Shown piece after piece: positions 26,000-35,052 of a stretch of 64,000 nucleotides of DNA; position 1 is the first letter of the stretch; each line of letters starts with the position of its first letter. A program made the position numbers and the translations under genes. Under the pieces are notes generated by a model, which saw nothing but the letters and a program-made list of their open reading frames with translations, did no database searches and was not told the origin of the DNA. Origin of the DNA: Sulfobacillus sp. (GTDB lineage Bacteria > Bacillota > Sulfobacillia > Sulfobacillales > Sulfobacillaceae); assembly GCA_027309085.1 (NCBI GenBank), contig DAIDDL010000001.1:1-64000 (forward strand), read 5' to 3'.

Positions 26000-26027
26000 A
26001 ACTTTGGCTGGAAATGAGGGAAATATC

Positions 26028-26351
26028 ATGAGCAACGGCTTGCATGGGTTGAACGCTTTGTGTCCGGTGGCTCGTGGCGCGGCGCTGGCGGGGGATCTCT
26101 ATGTTCTCCTGATTGTCCGCGACCTGGCTGAGGAGCCCCGGCGCTTCGGTGAATTGGCGCAGTCTTTGGGTGTGACAGCCCGTACCCTGACGGCCCGACT
26201 CAAAATGCTCGAAGCCGAGCAGATTGTGGAGCGGGTAGTCTATCCGGAGATTCCTCCGCGGGTGGAGTACCACCTGACCCCGAAAGGGAGGGATTTGCTT
26301 CCCGTCGTTGAGGCCCTGCGCCAGTTTGGAGAAAAGTGGACCAGCAGTTGA
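26028..26351 (+). CDS. HxlR-family transcriptional regulator
   Basis: 107 residues from ATG 26028 (GAGGG upstream). The family pattern CPVARGAALAGDLYVLLIVRDL, RRFGELAQSLGVTARTLTARLKMLE (helix-turn-helix) and the wing RVEYHLTPKGRDL is complete. C12 matches the conserved N-terminal Cys that senses quinones or hypochlorite in relatives such as YodB and HypR. It is followed by a YceI-family gene 63 nt downstream, likely its target. Intact. Confidence 0.88.
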   Translation: MSNGLHGLNALCPVARGAALAGDLYVLLIVRDLAEEPRRFGELAQSLGVTARTLTARLKMLEAEQIVERVVYPEIPPRVEYHLTPKGRDLLPVVEALRQFGEKWTSS

Positions 26352-26414
26352 GGCGTTGCTCCGTCCCGGGTTCCGGTGTAAGACGCAAGATCAAATACTA
26401 AGGAGCGTGAAAGA

Positions 26415-26969
26415 ATGGCCACATCAGAAACGCAGGCGCCGGTAACCACATGGGTGATTGATCCGGACCACAGCTTAGCCGAGTTTTCTATCCGCCATAT
26501 GATGATTTCGACTGTCCGTGGCTCGTTCCCTGGTCTTTCCGGAGAAATTGTTGGAGACGTGAACGATTTGCGATCAGCCCACGCGCACATTGCGATTGAT
26601 GTGAGCACTGTGGACACCAGGCAGAAGGACCGTGACAAGCATTTGCGCTCGGCGGACTTTTTTGACGTGGAAAATCATCCGGCGATAACCTTCGACAGCA
26701 CGAAGATTCAGCGTGTTTCGGATAATGCCTATGATATTGAAGGCAATATGAGTATTCGCGGCACTACTAGGCCGATTACAGTGCGGGCCGAATACATGGG
26801 AACCAGCAAGGATCCATGGGGCAATGTCCGCGCCGGATTTTCGGCAACAGCGGAAGTAAACCGGAAGGACTTTGGACTGCAGTGGAACCAGGCTCTGGAA
26901 ACCGGGGGCGTATTGGTAGGGGACAAAGTGAAAATGTCCGTGGAACTGGAAACGGTGCGGAAAGATTAG
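26415..26969 (+). CDS. YceI-family lipocalin-like protein
   Basis: 184 residues covering the whole YceI fold: TTWVIDPDHSLAEFSIRHMM, VRGSFPGLSGEI, HLRSADFFDVENHPAITFDS, IEGNMSIRGTTRPITV and a C-terminal GFSATAEVNRKDFGLQWN. These proteins bind polyisoprenoids or amphiphilic lipids; no signal peptide is present here, so it is probably cytoplasmic. AAGGAGCGTGAAAGA precedes the ATG. HxlR-yceI pairs suggest control by redox/quinone stress. Ends at a strong terminator (27019). Confidence 0.9.
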   Translation: MATSETQAPVTTWVIDPDHSLAEFSIRHMMISTVRGSFPGLSGEIVGDVNDLRSAHAHIAIDVSTVDTRQKDRDKHLRSADFFDVENHPAITFDSTKIQRVSDNAYDIEGNMSIRGTTRPITVRAEYMGTSKDPWGNVRAGFSATAEVNRKDFGLQWNQALETGGVLVGDKVKMSVELETVRKD

Positions 26970-27018
26970 ATCAATTTTTGTGCGGGGCCTTTAAGCGGCC
27001 ACTACTGACGTTTGTCTC

Positions 27019-27057
27019 TTAAGAGAGTGGGTGCCTGAAAAGGCACCCGCTCTCTTA
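27019..27057 (+). terminator. Strong terminator hairpin after yceI
   Basis: TTAAGAGAG-t-GGGTGCC, 6-nt loop, GGCACCC-g-CTCTCTTAA. Confidence 0.7.
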
Positions 27058-27341
27058 ATGTCGAGAAATCTTTCAAGCTGCCGCCGGGTGTGGGGGAGAG
27101 GAGATCCCGTGAAACACGGTGCGTGCTGAGGGCGCGTCCGGATATCCGTCTCCCGCCCCTCTGAGTTGAATGAGAACTATGGCTCCAAAGGCCCCGGGCA
27201 CCCGCCGGGGCGAAAAATGCTGGCCATCACAAATGCTGGCGCCCGCCATTACCGTTTGCGTAGGCTGTAGTCTAAAGAACTACGTAAAATTTAACCTATG
27301 GATATATAGGCAAACATGAATAATCTTTAGGAGGGGTTCGG
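27058..27341. promoter_or_regulatory. Leader/promoter region of the molybdoenzyme operon
   Basis: Gene-free. Contains a GC-rich hairpin (GCCCCGG...CCGGGGC near 27195-27213) and two inverted repeats close to the start: GTAGT-ctaaaga-ACTAC (27267-27283) and CCTAT...ATAGG (near 27296-27310), possible regulator sites. AGGAGGGG before the ATG at 27342. A molybdenum-cofactor riboswitch was not recognised. Confidence 0.4.
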
Positions 27342-30212
27342 ATGGCGTTGACCAAGGATGCAGAGCCCAGCGGCCAGGGCAGGCAAGCGCTGAAACTGGC
27401 GGAGGGGACACGCAAAGTCCATACCACCTGCTATATGTGCGCTTGCCGCTGCGGGATTGAAGTGACCGTCGAGGACGAGAAGATCCGCTTTATTTCCGGC
27501 ATTGCCGAATCACCGGTGAACAAAGGGGTCTGGTGCGCAAAGGGCGGGGCAGGAATTATGACCCAATACTCCCCGGCCCGCCTGACGACACCGCTGATGA
27601 GGGTGCCCGGCAGCGAGCGCGGGCAGGGGACCCTGGTGCCCGTGGACTGGGAGACGGCGCTGAATACGGTAGCGGGGTGGCTGCAGGACATCCGCCAGAC
27701 CGACCCCGCCAAACTGGCCTATTTCACTGGGCGGGACCAGATGCAGGCGTTTAATGGCTATTGGGCCCGGCAGTTCGGCACTCCCAACTGGGCCGCGCAT
27801 GGCGGCTTCTGCTCTGTGAACATGGCTGCGGCTGGCATGTATTCGGTGGGGGGGAGCTTTTGGGAGTTCGGGTGGCCCGACCTGGAGGAGGCCCGCTGGT
27901 TCATGATGCTGGGAGTGGCGGAAGACCACCCCTCCAACCCGCTGAAGTTGGCGATTTCCCGTCTGAAGGACCGGGGCGGGCGATTTGTGGTGGTCAACCC
28001 CGTGCGCAGCGGATACGGGGCCCTGGCGGATGAATGGGTGCCGATTCACCCGGGAACGGACGGGGCTTTGCTGATGGCGATGATGCACGTGCTCCACCAA
28101 GAAGGGCTGTATGACCGGGAATTTCTGAGCCGCTACACCAATGCGGCGGGACTGGTCGAGGTGGCCCCGGGGCAGCCGTCCGACGGCCTGTTCTGGCGCT
28201 CAAGCGGTCAGGACGTCATGGTGGCGGACGAGCGGGGAGATTTTGTGCCGATGATGGAGGCGTCTGGACGGGGGCGGCTCGAGGGAGACTATAGGCATGA
28301 GGGGCGCGCGTACCGCCCAGCCTTCCAGCTGCTGTCTGACCGCCTGGCCGCCTGCACGCCAGCCTGGGCGGAAGGGATCACCCATGTTCCGCGCCGGACG
28401 ATAGTCCGGCTGGCGTTGGAAATGGGCACCACAGCGATGAAGCACCCCGTGGTGCTTCCCACCCCGTGGACGGATTTCTACGGCCAGGAGCATCCCCAGA
28501 CCGTGGGACGCCCCGTCGCTTTCCATGCCATGCGCGGGCTGGCGGCTCATACCAATGGCTTCCAGACAATCCGGGCGCTCTTTGACCTGATGATGATGTT
28601 GGGCACCATTGACGGGCCGGGCGGATTCCGTTACAAGAGCCCTTACCCGAAAGAGGCGCCGCCGCCCGTCACACCGGCGAGCCGGCCGGAGGATTACCAG
28701 CCCATGCAGGCCGTTGCGAAACCTCTCTTGGGGTATCCCCGGAGTCCCGATGACCTGCTCGTCCAGGGCGACGAGCCGATGCGCATCGATGAGGCGTATT
28801 CCTGGAAATATCCCCTGGCTGCGCACGGACTGATTCAAAATGTGGTCCGCAATGCCTTTGACAAGCGGCCCTACGGGATTGACACCCTGATGGTGTATAT
28901 GTCCAATATCGCCTGGAACTCGAGTTGGAATACGCTGGAGACGCGGGATATGCTGCGGGCGAAGGATGACCAGGGAGAGTACCGCATCCCGCACGTGGTG
29001 GTGTTGGACGCGTTTGATTCCGAAACTGTGGCGTTCGCGGACATCGTCTTTCCCGACACGACCTACTTGGAGCGGTGGGACGCCGCGTCGCTGCAGGACC
29101 GCCCGATTTCGGAGCCGGACGGGCCGGCGGATTCCATCCGCCAGCCTGTGGTGGCGCCCCCGTCCGGGGTGCGTCCGGCCGCCGACACGCTGATTGAGCT
29201 GGCGAACCGTCTCCGGCTGCCAGGGTTCGTGGATCAGGACCGCCCCCGCTACCGGACCTACGCCGACTTTATCCAGCTCTGGGAAACTTCTCCCGGATCC
29301 GGTGTCGGCCTTTTAGCTGGCTACCGGGGGAGCCAGGGAACTGACACCCTGGTGGGCGCGCCGAACCCCCGCCAACTGGAAGCGTATGCGCGCCACAAGG
29401 CCTTTTGGTTTGAAGAGATTGCGCCCGAGCGCAAGTACTACCGGATGGCCAACCGCCAGTATCTGGACTGGGCCCATGGTGTGAAATTTATTCCGACGGC
29501 AGACCCCATTATCCTGCAGTTCTATTCTGAGCCGTTGCAGACATTCCGGCTGGCCGGGCAAGGCCTGTGGCCCGGGAAGAAACCCCGCCACCCCGCCTTG
29601 CGCAAAAGGCTGGCCACGTATTTTGACCCGCTGCCGTTTTGGCATCCCCCCCTCGAAGAGAAGGAGGAGACGGCTGGGAGCTATCCGCTGATCCTGCTGA
29701 CGCAGCGCCCCATGACCCATTATCACTCCTGGGGCTCGCACAATGCCTGGCTGCGCCAACTTCTCCTCGAGAACCCTCTGTTCATCAATCCCCAGGCCGC
29801 CCAAGCTCTGGACCTTTGTGACGGGCAGTGGGTCTGGATGGAATCCCGCCAGGGTCGCATGACCGCGACTCTGCGGTTTTCGGATGCGGTCGAGCCAGGG
29901 ACTGTGTGGACGTGGAACGCGATTGCCAAGGCGCCAGGGGCGTGGGGGCTGCACCCGGATGCTCCCGAAAGCCAGAATGCCATTTTGGTGAATCATATTG
30001 TGCCGGATACACTCACCTCGGATGATGACACGGTGACCTTCAATAATGACCCCGTGACCGGGCAGGCAGGATGGTATGACGCGAAAGTCCGTCTATACCC
30101 ATCAGAGCTGCATGAAGTGTGGCCTAAGGTGGAGGCGCGCGCACCGGTGCGCGCGGATATGGCGGAGTGGAAGAGTCTGCGGTACTCCACACGGAAAGGG
30201 GCGGGACACTGA
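27342..30212 (+). CDS. Molybdopterin oxidoreductase catalytic subunit (SoeA-like CISM family)
   Basis: 956 residues. The N-terminal cluster motif is C30-x2-C33-x3-C37-x27-C65, so a [4Fe-4S] is expected. C157 in AHGGFCSVN is at the place of the molybdenum-ligand Cys used by the sulfur/nitrate branch (PsrA, PhsA, SoeA). No Tat signal: the N-terminus MALTKDAEPSGQGRQ is polar, so the enzyme should be cytoplasmic. With the 4-cluster ferredoxin subunit and the DmsC-type anchor that follow, the set matches the sulfite dehydrogenase SoeABC. Thiosulfate, polysulfide or tetrathionate reductase are alternatives. The stop overlaps the next ATG by one base. Confidence 0.8.
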   Translation: MALTKDAEPSGQGRQALKLAEGTRKVHTTCYMCACRCGIEVTVEDEKIRFISGIAESPVNKGVWCAKGGAGIMTQYSPARLTTPLMRVPGSERGQGTLVPVDWETALNTVAGWLQDIRQTDPAKLAYFTGRDQMQAFNGYWARQFGTPNWAAHGGFCSVNMAAAGMYSVGGSFWEFGWPDLEEARWFMMLGVAEDHPSNPLKLAISRLKDRGGRFVVVNPVRSGYGALADEWVPIHPGTDGALLMAMMHVLHQEGLYDREFLSRYTNAAGLVEVAPGQPSDGLFWRSSGQDVMVADERGDFVPMMEASGRGRLEGDYRHEGRAYRPAFQLLSDRLAACTPAWAEGITHVPRRTIVRLALEMGTTAMKHPVVLPTPWTDFYGQEHPQTVGRPVAFHAMRGLAAHTNGFQTIRALFDLMMMLGTIDGPGGFRYKSPYPKEAPPPVTPASRPEDYQPMQAVAKPLLGYPRSPDDLLVQGDEPMRIDEAYSWKYPLAAHGLIQNVVRNAFDKRPYGIDTLMVYMSNIAWNSSWNTLETRDMLRAKDDQGEYRIPHVVVLDAFDSETVAFADIVFPDTTYLERWDAASLQDRPISEPDGPADSIRQPVVAPPSGVRPAADTLIELANRLRLPGFVDQDRPRYRTYADFIQLWETSPGSGVGLLAGYRGSQGTDTLVGAPNPRQLEAYARHKAFWFEEIAPERKYYRMANRQYLDWAHGVKFIPTADPIILQFYSEPLQTFRLAGQGLWPGKKPRHPALRKRLATYFDPLPFWHPPLEEKEETAGSYPLILLTQRPMTHYHSWGSHNAWLRQLLLENPLFINPQAAQALDLCDGQWVWMESRQGRMTATLRFSDAVEPGTVWTWNAIAKAPGAWGLHPDAPESQNAILVNHIVPDTLTSDDDTVTFNNDPVTGQAGWYDAKVRLYPSELHEVWPKVEARAPVRADMAEWKSLRYSTRKGAGH

Positions 30213-30874
30213 TGCAGTTGACCATTATTACCGATTTGAACAAGTGTGTGGGATGCAAAAGCTGCCAGGTCTCCTGCAAGGAGCACAACACTTCCGGGGA
30301 TTTCGGGCCGGTGCCCGATCACCACCCGTACCGGGAAGTGGACGGCATGTGGTGGAACCGGGTGATCTCGATGGAGGCGGGCGAATACCCCAATGTGGGG
30401 GTCATGTATCTGCCCAAAGCGTGCATGCACTGTTACGATGCGCCGTGCGTGCCGGTGTGCCCGACCGGCGCCTCATACAAGCGCGAAGACAATGGCGTGG
30501 TGCTGGTGGACTATGATACCTGCATCGGGTGCCAGCTCTGCATGTGGGCCTGCCCTTACGGTGTCCGCGAATTTGATGAGGAGCAGGGCGTCGTCAAAAA
30601 GTGTACGATGTGCATCGACCGCATTGAAGACGAGACGTTGCCCGCCAACGACAGGCAGCCGGCCTGCGTGCAGAGCTGCCCCACGCACGCCCGCACTTTT
30701 GGGGATCTGGATGACCCAGATTCTGTCGTGTCGCATCTGGTAGCGGAGCGGCAGGGCTTTACCCTCCTCCCGGAACTGGGGGCGCGTCCGGCGGTGCACT
30801 ACCTGCCCCGGCGGCAGGTGACAGGAATGGTGGGCGAGGACGAAATTTCGCGGGTGCTGGGGGAGGACTGCTAA
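30212..30874 (+). CDS. Four-cluster iron-sulfur subunit (SoeB/DmsB-like)
   Basis: 220 residues from ATG 30212, which overlaps the preceding stop (TGATG). Four cysteine groups are visible: CVGCKSCQVSC, CMHC...CVPVCP, CIGCQLCMWACPYG and CTMC...CVQSCP, 16 Cys in all, for four [4Fe-4S] clusters. It passes electrons from the molybdenum subunit to the membrane anchor. A longer frame from 30167 is not supported by a Shine-Dalgarno. The middle of a three-gene overlapping operon. Confidence 0.93.
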   Translation: MQLTIITDLNKCVGCKSCQVSCKEHNTSGDFGPVPDHHPYREVDGMWWNRVISMEAGEYPNVGVMYLPKACMHCYDAPCVPVCPTGASYKREDNGVVLVDYDTCIGCQLCMWACPYGVREFDEEQGVVKKCTMCIDRIEDETLPANDRQPACVQSCPTHARTFGDLDDPDSVVSHLVAERQGFTLLPELGARPAVHYLPRRQVTGMVGEDEISRVLGEDC

Positions 30875-31848
30875 TGCGGCCCACTTGGCCTTTGCTGGCG
30901 CTGACGCTGCTGCAGGGACTGTCCGCCGGGATGCTGTGTCTGGCGGCCGTTGCCCTGCTGGCGCCGGCCATGGATATTCCACGAACCACCCTCTTTGTCT
31001 GGCAAGGCGCGGCCTGGGTTGCCGGTGCTTTGGGGGGGATGGCTTCCTTCTTTCACATGCACCGGCTGGCGGCCGCCCGCTACGTGCTGAGGCGGCTGGG
31101 CTCGTCCTGGCTGAGCCGGGAAGCACTTAGCACGGCGGTGTACATGATAGTGGCCTCCTTCGTGCTGCTGGTTCACCTGTTCTGGCCGCGAGACTTAGGG
31201 GCCTGGGACGCCGTCTCTGGGCTCGCGGCCGTTCTGGGCCTGGCCGCGGTGTACATCACCGCCATGCTGTATGCTACCATCCCGGCCATGCGGAGCTGGC
31301 ATTCGCCCGTGACCGTGCTGGTGTTCGTGTGCGCGGGGCTTTTGAGCGGCGGAGCAGCGGATTATGCGCTGGTGGCGGGGAGAAGCTCTGACTTGGCGCT
31401 GCGGGCGGCGGTAATGGGATTGGCCGCGGTCTTTGGCATTTTGTTCAGTTTTCAGGCGCGGCTATTCCGCCAGGCGGCTGGCGGCGTGCTGTCGGCAACA
31501 GGCACGGGGCTGTCCGGGCGCCCCTACCGGCTGCAGGATTCAGGTACGAGCCGCCGGCCCTACCGTACCCAAACTCAAATCTGGCCGGAATTGCCGGCCC
31601 GCCTGCGGCGGTGGCTGTATGCCTTAGTGTTTGGCTTGGCGGTGGCTATACCGTGGGCGGCAGCGATCTGGCTGCCAGGTTGGGCGGGAGGCATTCTGCT
31701 GCTGGCAAGCGTGGGGCTGGGGGTGAGTTTGAGCCGCTGGCTGTTCTTCGGGGATGCGACCCACAGCTCCCGCGTCTGGTTTGCCGACCAGCCCAAGACA
31801 CCGTCTCCAGTCCGGCGGGAAGGCAAACGCACCTACAAGATGCAGTGA
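30874..31848 (+). CDS. DmsC/SoeC-type membrane anchor subunit
   Basis: 324 residues with about eight hydrophobic helices. The GGMASFFHMHRLAAARYVLR stretch (about 51-70) with SSWLSREAL is the DmsC signature that distinguishes this anchor from NrfD/PsrC. DmsC-type anchors hold the AB pair to the cytoplasmic face and exchange electrons with menaquinol/menaquinone. ATG 30874 overlaps the stop of the iron-sulfur gene (TAATG). A charged C-terminal tail (VRREGKRTYKMQ) faces the cytoplasm. Confidence 0.85.
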   Translation: MRPTWPLLALTLLQGLSAGMLCLAAVALLAPAMDIPRTTLFVWQGAAWVAGALGGMASFFHMHRLAAARYVLRRLGSSWLSREALSTAVYMIVASFVLLVHLFWPRDLGAWDAVSGLAAVLGLAAVYITAMLYATIPAMRSWHSPVTVLVFVCAGLLSGGAADYALVAGRSSDLALRAAVMGLAAVFGILFSFQARLFRQAAGGVLSATGTGLSGRPYRLQDSGTSRRPYRTQTQIWPELPARLRRWLYALVFGLAVAIPWAAAIWLPGWAGGILLLASVGLGVSLSRWLFFGDATHSSRVWFADQPKTPSPVRREGKRTYKMQ

Positions 31849-31926
31849 GGGCAGATTCGGCACGAAATGGAACGCCATAGGGCCGACAGATTCTGTCCGG
31901 AAGGAAATCTTAATGGAGGTGGGATT

Positions 31927-33426
31927 GTGGCAAGAGCGGCGGGAATCCGGCACTTGTGGCGCGCGTTGCCTCTCGAGCGATTCAGCTCGCGGGGCAATTA
32001 TATCTGGATGGTTGTGGCGACCGTGTGTATTGGGGCCTTTATGGCCGCTTTGGATGCCAGCATCGTCAATGTGGCACTGCCGGATCTCAGCACGTATTTC
32101 CACTCCAGCGCGTCACTTGTCAGCTGGGTGCTTATCGCCTATCTCTTGACGCTGGCTACACTCTTGACGCTGTTTGGCCGGCTTGCGGACATTCTGGGGA
32201 GAAGACCCCTGTACACTTTCGGGTTTCTGGTGTTCATCGCTGGCTCGGCCGCCTGCGGCGCGGCAGTGGATTTGCCCATGCTGATTGTCTCCCGCATTTT
32301 TCAGGCGGCAGGCGCTGCCATGCTGCAGGCGAACTCGGTCGCGATTATCACCGCCGCTGTGCCCCCGTCCATGCGGGGCCGGGCCATTGGCTTCCAGGGT
32401 TCGGCGCAGGCGATTGGCCTGTCTCTGGGCCCGGCCATCGGCGGTGCGCTGATCGGGCTATTCGGGTGGCGGGCTATTTTTTATGTCAATGTGCCGGTCG
32501 GGCTGATTGGTACGCTGATGGCTGCCATGATTTTGCCCAAAGACCGGCTGCAAGGGCATCAGGCCACTTTTGACTGGTGGGGCACGGTGCTGATGACTCC
32601 TGTTCTGGTGCTGGTGATGATGGCTTTGACCGAAGGCAATAGCTGGGGGTGGACTTCACCCCTGATTATCGGCATGTTTGTGGGCTCGGCCATATTGCTG
32701 GCCGGATTTATCTGGCGGGAACTGTCGTTCCGGGCGCCGCTCGTCGATATGCGCCTGTTCAAGATCGCCATCTTCAGTCTAGGCAATTTTACCGGCCTGC
32801 TCTCGTATCTGGCGATGTTTGGCGTTCTGTTCCTAATGCCGTTCTATTTTGAGCGTGTCCTGAGCTATAATTCGGCCATTACGGGTTTGATCCTTACCTC
32901 CGTGCCTTTAGGGATGACTGTGGCCGCGCCGAAAGCCGGTGCGCTTGCCGACCGCTATGGGCCACGCCTGTTGACGACGGGGGGCATGGCGCTGACGGGC
33001 ATGGCCAGTCTCATGCTGGCGTGGACTATTGGGCTGCACGCCAATGTGGTGCTGATGGTGATTGAACTGGTCCTCGTCGGGGCGGGTCTCGGGATTTTCA
33101 CCCCTCCCAACAATTCATCGGTCATGGGCAGTCTGCCCAGTTCCCGTCTGGGAGTAGGCGGGGGAATTCTGAATATGGCGCGCTCATTGGGAATGGCCAT
33201 GGGCACCGCCATTTCCGGCACGATCCTCGCCGTCTTCCTGGTTGCGAACGGGGGCCTGGAGAAGGCTGGGGGACCCAAGCCGCCGTGGATTCCCTCGACC
33301 CGGTTTGCGCTGTATGTTCTGGTAGTCTTGTCGCTCTTGGCCGCGGGACTGTCCATTTTCCGCATAGCGGGAAACCAGAAGCCCTCTGCAGGCCAGGAGC
33401 ACGAAAACATGCCGCTGGAGTGGTAG
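31927..33426 (+). CDS. MFS drug exporter, DHA2 (EmrB/QacA) family
   Basis: 499 residues from GTG 31927, chosen for ATGGAGGTGGGATT upstream (a start 60 nt earlier has no such site). Fourteen membrane helices. Motif A FGRLADILGRRPLYTFG, motif D1-like ALDASIVNVALPDL and motif C-like QAIGLSLGPAIGGALIGLFG, as in proton-coupled multidrug exporters. It follows the molybdoenzyme operon by about 80 nt and may be expressed with it. Substrate unknown. Confidence 0.88.
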   Translation: MARAAGIRHLWRALPLERFSSRGNYIWMVVATVCIGAFMAALDASIVNVALPDLSTYFHSSASLVSWVLIAYLLTLATLLTLFGRLADILGRRPLYTFGFLVFIAGSAACGAAVDLPMLIVSRIFQAAGAAMLQANSVAIITAAVPPSMRGRAIGFQGSAQAIGLSLGPAIGGALIGLFGWRAIFYVNVPVGLIGTLMAAMILPKDRLQGHQATFDWWGTVLMTPVLVLVMMALTEGNSWGWTSPLIIGMFVGSAILLAGFIWRELSFRAPLVDMRLFKIAIFSLGNFTGLLSYLAMFGVLFLMPFYFERVLSYNSAITGLILTSVPLGMTVAAPKAGALADRYGPRLLTTGGMALTGMASLMLAWTIGLHANVVLMVIELVLVGAGLGIFTPPNNSSVMGSLPSSRLGVGGGILNMARSLGMAMGTAISGTILAVFLVANGGLEKAGGPKPPWIPSTRFALYVLVVLSLLAAGLSIFRIAGNQKPSAGQEHENMPLEW

Positions 33427-33575
33427 GAACGAAGCGGTGCGGCGCGTTCCAGAATTGACCCGGACCTATGGGAATCCTACAATGAGAGATATGAGAGCGT
33501 GCGGGGGAAAGGCGGCATGGCCTTTTCCCCACATTGAATGGCCATCTCAGCGAGGAAAAGGGAGGAGGCCCGGTC

Positions 33576-33650
33576 ATGTGCGGATGTTGCCCACTGGGTG
33601 GTGTAGGGATAGGCCGCGCGTTGCGGGCCCGGCGCAACCGGTGGAGATAG
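33576..33650 (+). CDS. Short Cys-rich leader ORF
   Basis: ATG 33576 with GGGAGGAGG (33559-33567) at ideal distance opens a 24-codon frame starting MCGCCPLGGVGIGRALRARR. Its TAG (33648-33650) overlaps the likely GTG start (33641) of the next gene in another frame. It may be a leader peptide that couples translation, or the true gene may start elsewhere with a sequencing frameshift. Confidence 0.35.
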   Translation: MCGCCPLGGVGIGRALRARRNRWR

Positions 33651-34201
33651 GCGGTTGGACTGTCTCGGAACTGCTCACCCGCCTAAAGCATCCCGGCCCA
33701 TCTTGGGGCGGGGGCACAGCTGGGGCGATTGCTGCCGCCCAAGGGTGTGCGCTCATTGTAAAAATCGCGGGAGTCGCCCGGATTCCGATTCCGGAAGCTG
33801 TGTCCTTGGGGCCAGACGTCTTGGTCGCACTGGCTGAAGAGGACCAGCAAGCCTACACCGCCATGATCAGGGCCCGGCGGGACCCAGTTCTTTACGCGCA
33901 GAAACTGCGGGAATCTGGCACATCATCCTTAAAAATTGCGCAACTGTGCGAGCAGGGGATCCAAGCCGCGGCCGATCTTATGGCCACGGTCAAGCCCGTT
34001 TTGCGCGCGGATTTGCTGGCAGCATTCCACCTGCTCTATGCTGGATGTCAAAGCGCCCTCATCAATATAGAGACGAACTTTAATGAGGCCGACACTTACG
34101 GCCAAGCGGACCGCGAGCTGTTGGCTTGGTGGAAGCGCCGGCTCCAGGCACTGGCCCGAGAATGGGCAGCATACAGTGAATCGCCCGCTTGGGATGATTA
34201 G
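33641..34201 (+). CDS. Cyclodeaminase/cyclohydrolase-family protein (FTCD C-domain-like)
   Basis: About 186 residues from GTG 33641. GWTVSELLTRLKHPGPSWGG followed by GTAGAIAAAQGCALIVKIAG resembles the PxPGGGS-AA opening of formiminotetrahydrofolate cyclodeaminase, an all-helical folate enzyme. The rest (LVALAEEDQQAYTAMIRARR, LMATVKPVLRADLLAAFHLL, ALINIETN) fits too. The start is uncertain: longer frames to 33437 lack a good ribosome-binding site, and an overlapping short ORF has the strong one. Whether it has enzymatic activity is unclear. Confidence 0.65.
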   Translation: MEIGGWTVSELLTRLKHPGPSWGGGTAGAIAAAQGCALIVKIAGVARIPIPEAVSLGPDVLVALAEEDQQAYTAMIRARRDPVLYAQKLRESGTSSLKIAQLCEQGIQAAADLMATVKPVLRADLLAAFHLLYAGCQSALINIETNFNEADTYGQADRELLAWWKRRLQALAREWAAYSESPAWDD

Positions 34202-34302
34202 GGCAGCGGGCGGAATATTTCGGGAGTGCAGCGCGACGCCTCTTGTGGCCTCACACCCCACACTGCAGGCATTATGGCATGCCGTTCAAGATCCGAGACC
34301 AA

Positions 34303-35052
34303 TTAGGTGATGCTGACACTGCGGGCAATGGTGCCGAGCCACGACTGGTCTTTGGCGGGGACCACCATGGACAGGGCGACCCATCCATGCCCGGGCCACT
34401 CGATGTCCAAAGTTTGGGAAGCCGTGCCGCTATTGCGGCTTATTGGCGTGCCGAAGGCCTGGGCTCCTAGCGGTTCGGTCGCGGCTGAGGACTTAGCGGG
34501 GACCACCGCCAGGCTGACGTAGTCGGCCGCTTGGCCTCCTGAGAACCCCCAGATCCACTGGCCGGGAGACGATGAGCGCAGGGCGCTCATCGTTTGCGGC
34601 AGAGCAACGCGTAAGGTGGCGCCTTTGAAATGTTCGGCAGCGCTGACCCACCCGCCCGTTGTAGACGGAACCGGAGAGGCTGGGGACGAAGGAGCCTTTG
34701 AGGGGGCAATAACAGAAGAGCTGGGGGCGGCCTGCGCGGGGTGGGCCCTGGGAGTTTTGTTCCGGGGAGAGGTCTTCCGGTTTTGGGGGCTGAGCGCGGT
34801 GAGCGGCCCAGTCGCCAGACGGGTCGTCGTCAGGCTGTGAATGACAAAGCCAGCCAGGCCTAACAGAGCGATTCCGAGCGCTCCGGCGATCCAGAACAGA
34901 GAGGGAGGCCGCCGCGACGGTTTCCGGACGCGAACCGATTCTTCCGGCAGGGCTGTGCCGCAATAGCGGCAGAACCGGTCGCCTACCCTAACGGGTTGGC
35001 TGCATTGAGGACAGGTTGGAAATTTCTTGCCATCTGTGGGGCCTTCACCCAA
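34303..35052 (-). CDS. Zinc-ribbon membrane protein
   Basis: 249 residues from TTG 35052, favoured by AGGAGG nine nt before it; an upstream ATG frame extends 14 codons but lacks this spacing. N-terminal zinc ribbon CPQC...CRYCG (about residues 14-32), one membrane helix (LFWIAGALGIALLGLAGFVI), a Pro/Ser/Lys-rich linker and a C-terminal extracytoplasmic domain of about 115 residues without recognised family. Possibly a sensor or cell-surface protein. Monocistronic on the minus strand behind the oxidase operon terminator. Confidence 0.65.
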   Translation of the reverse strand: MGEGPTDGKKFPTCPQCSQPVRVGDRFCRYCGTALPEESVRVRKPSRRPPSLFWIAGALGIALLGLAGFVIHSLTTTRLATGPLTALSPQNRKTSPRNKTPRAHPAQAAPSSSVIAPSKAPSSPASPVPSTTGGWVSAAEHFKGATLRVALPQTMSALRSSSPGQWIWGFSGGQAADYVSLAVVPAKSSAATEPLGAQAFGTPISRNSGTASQTLDIEWPGHGWVALSMVVPAKDQSWLGTIARSVSIT

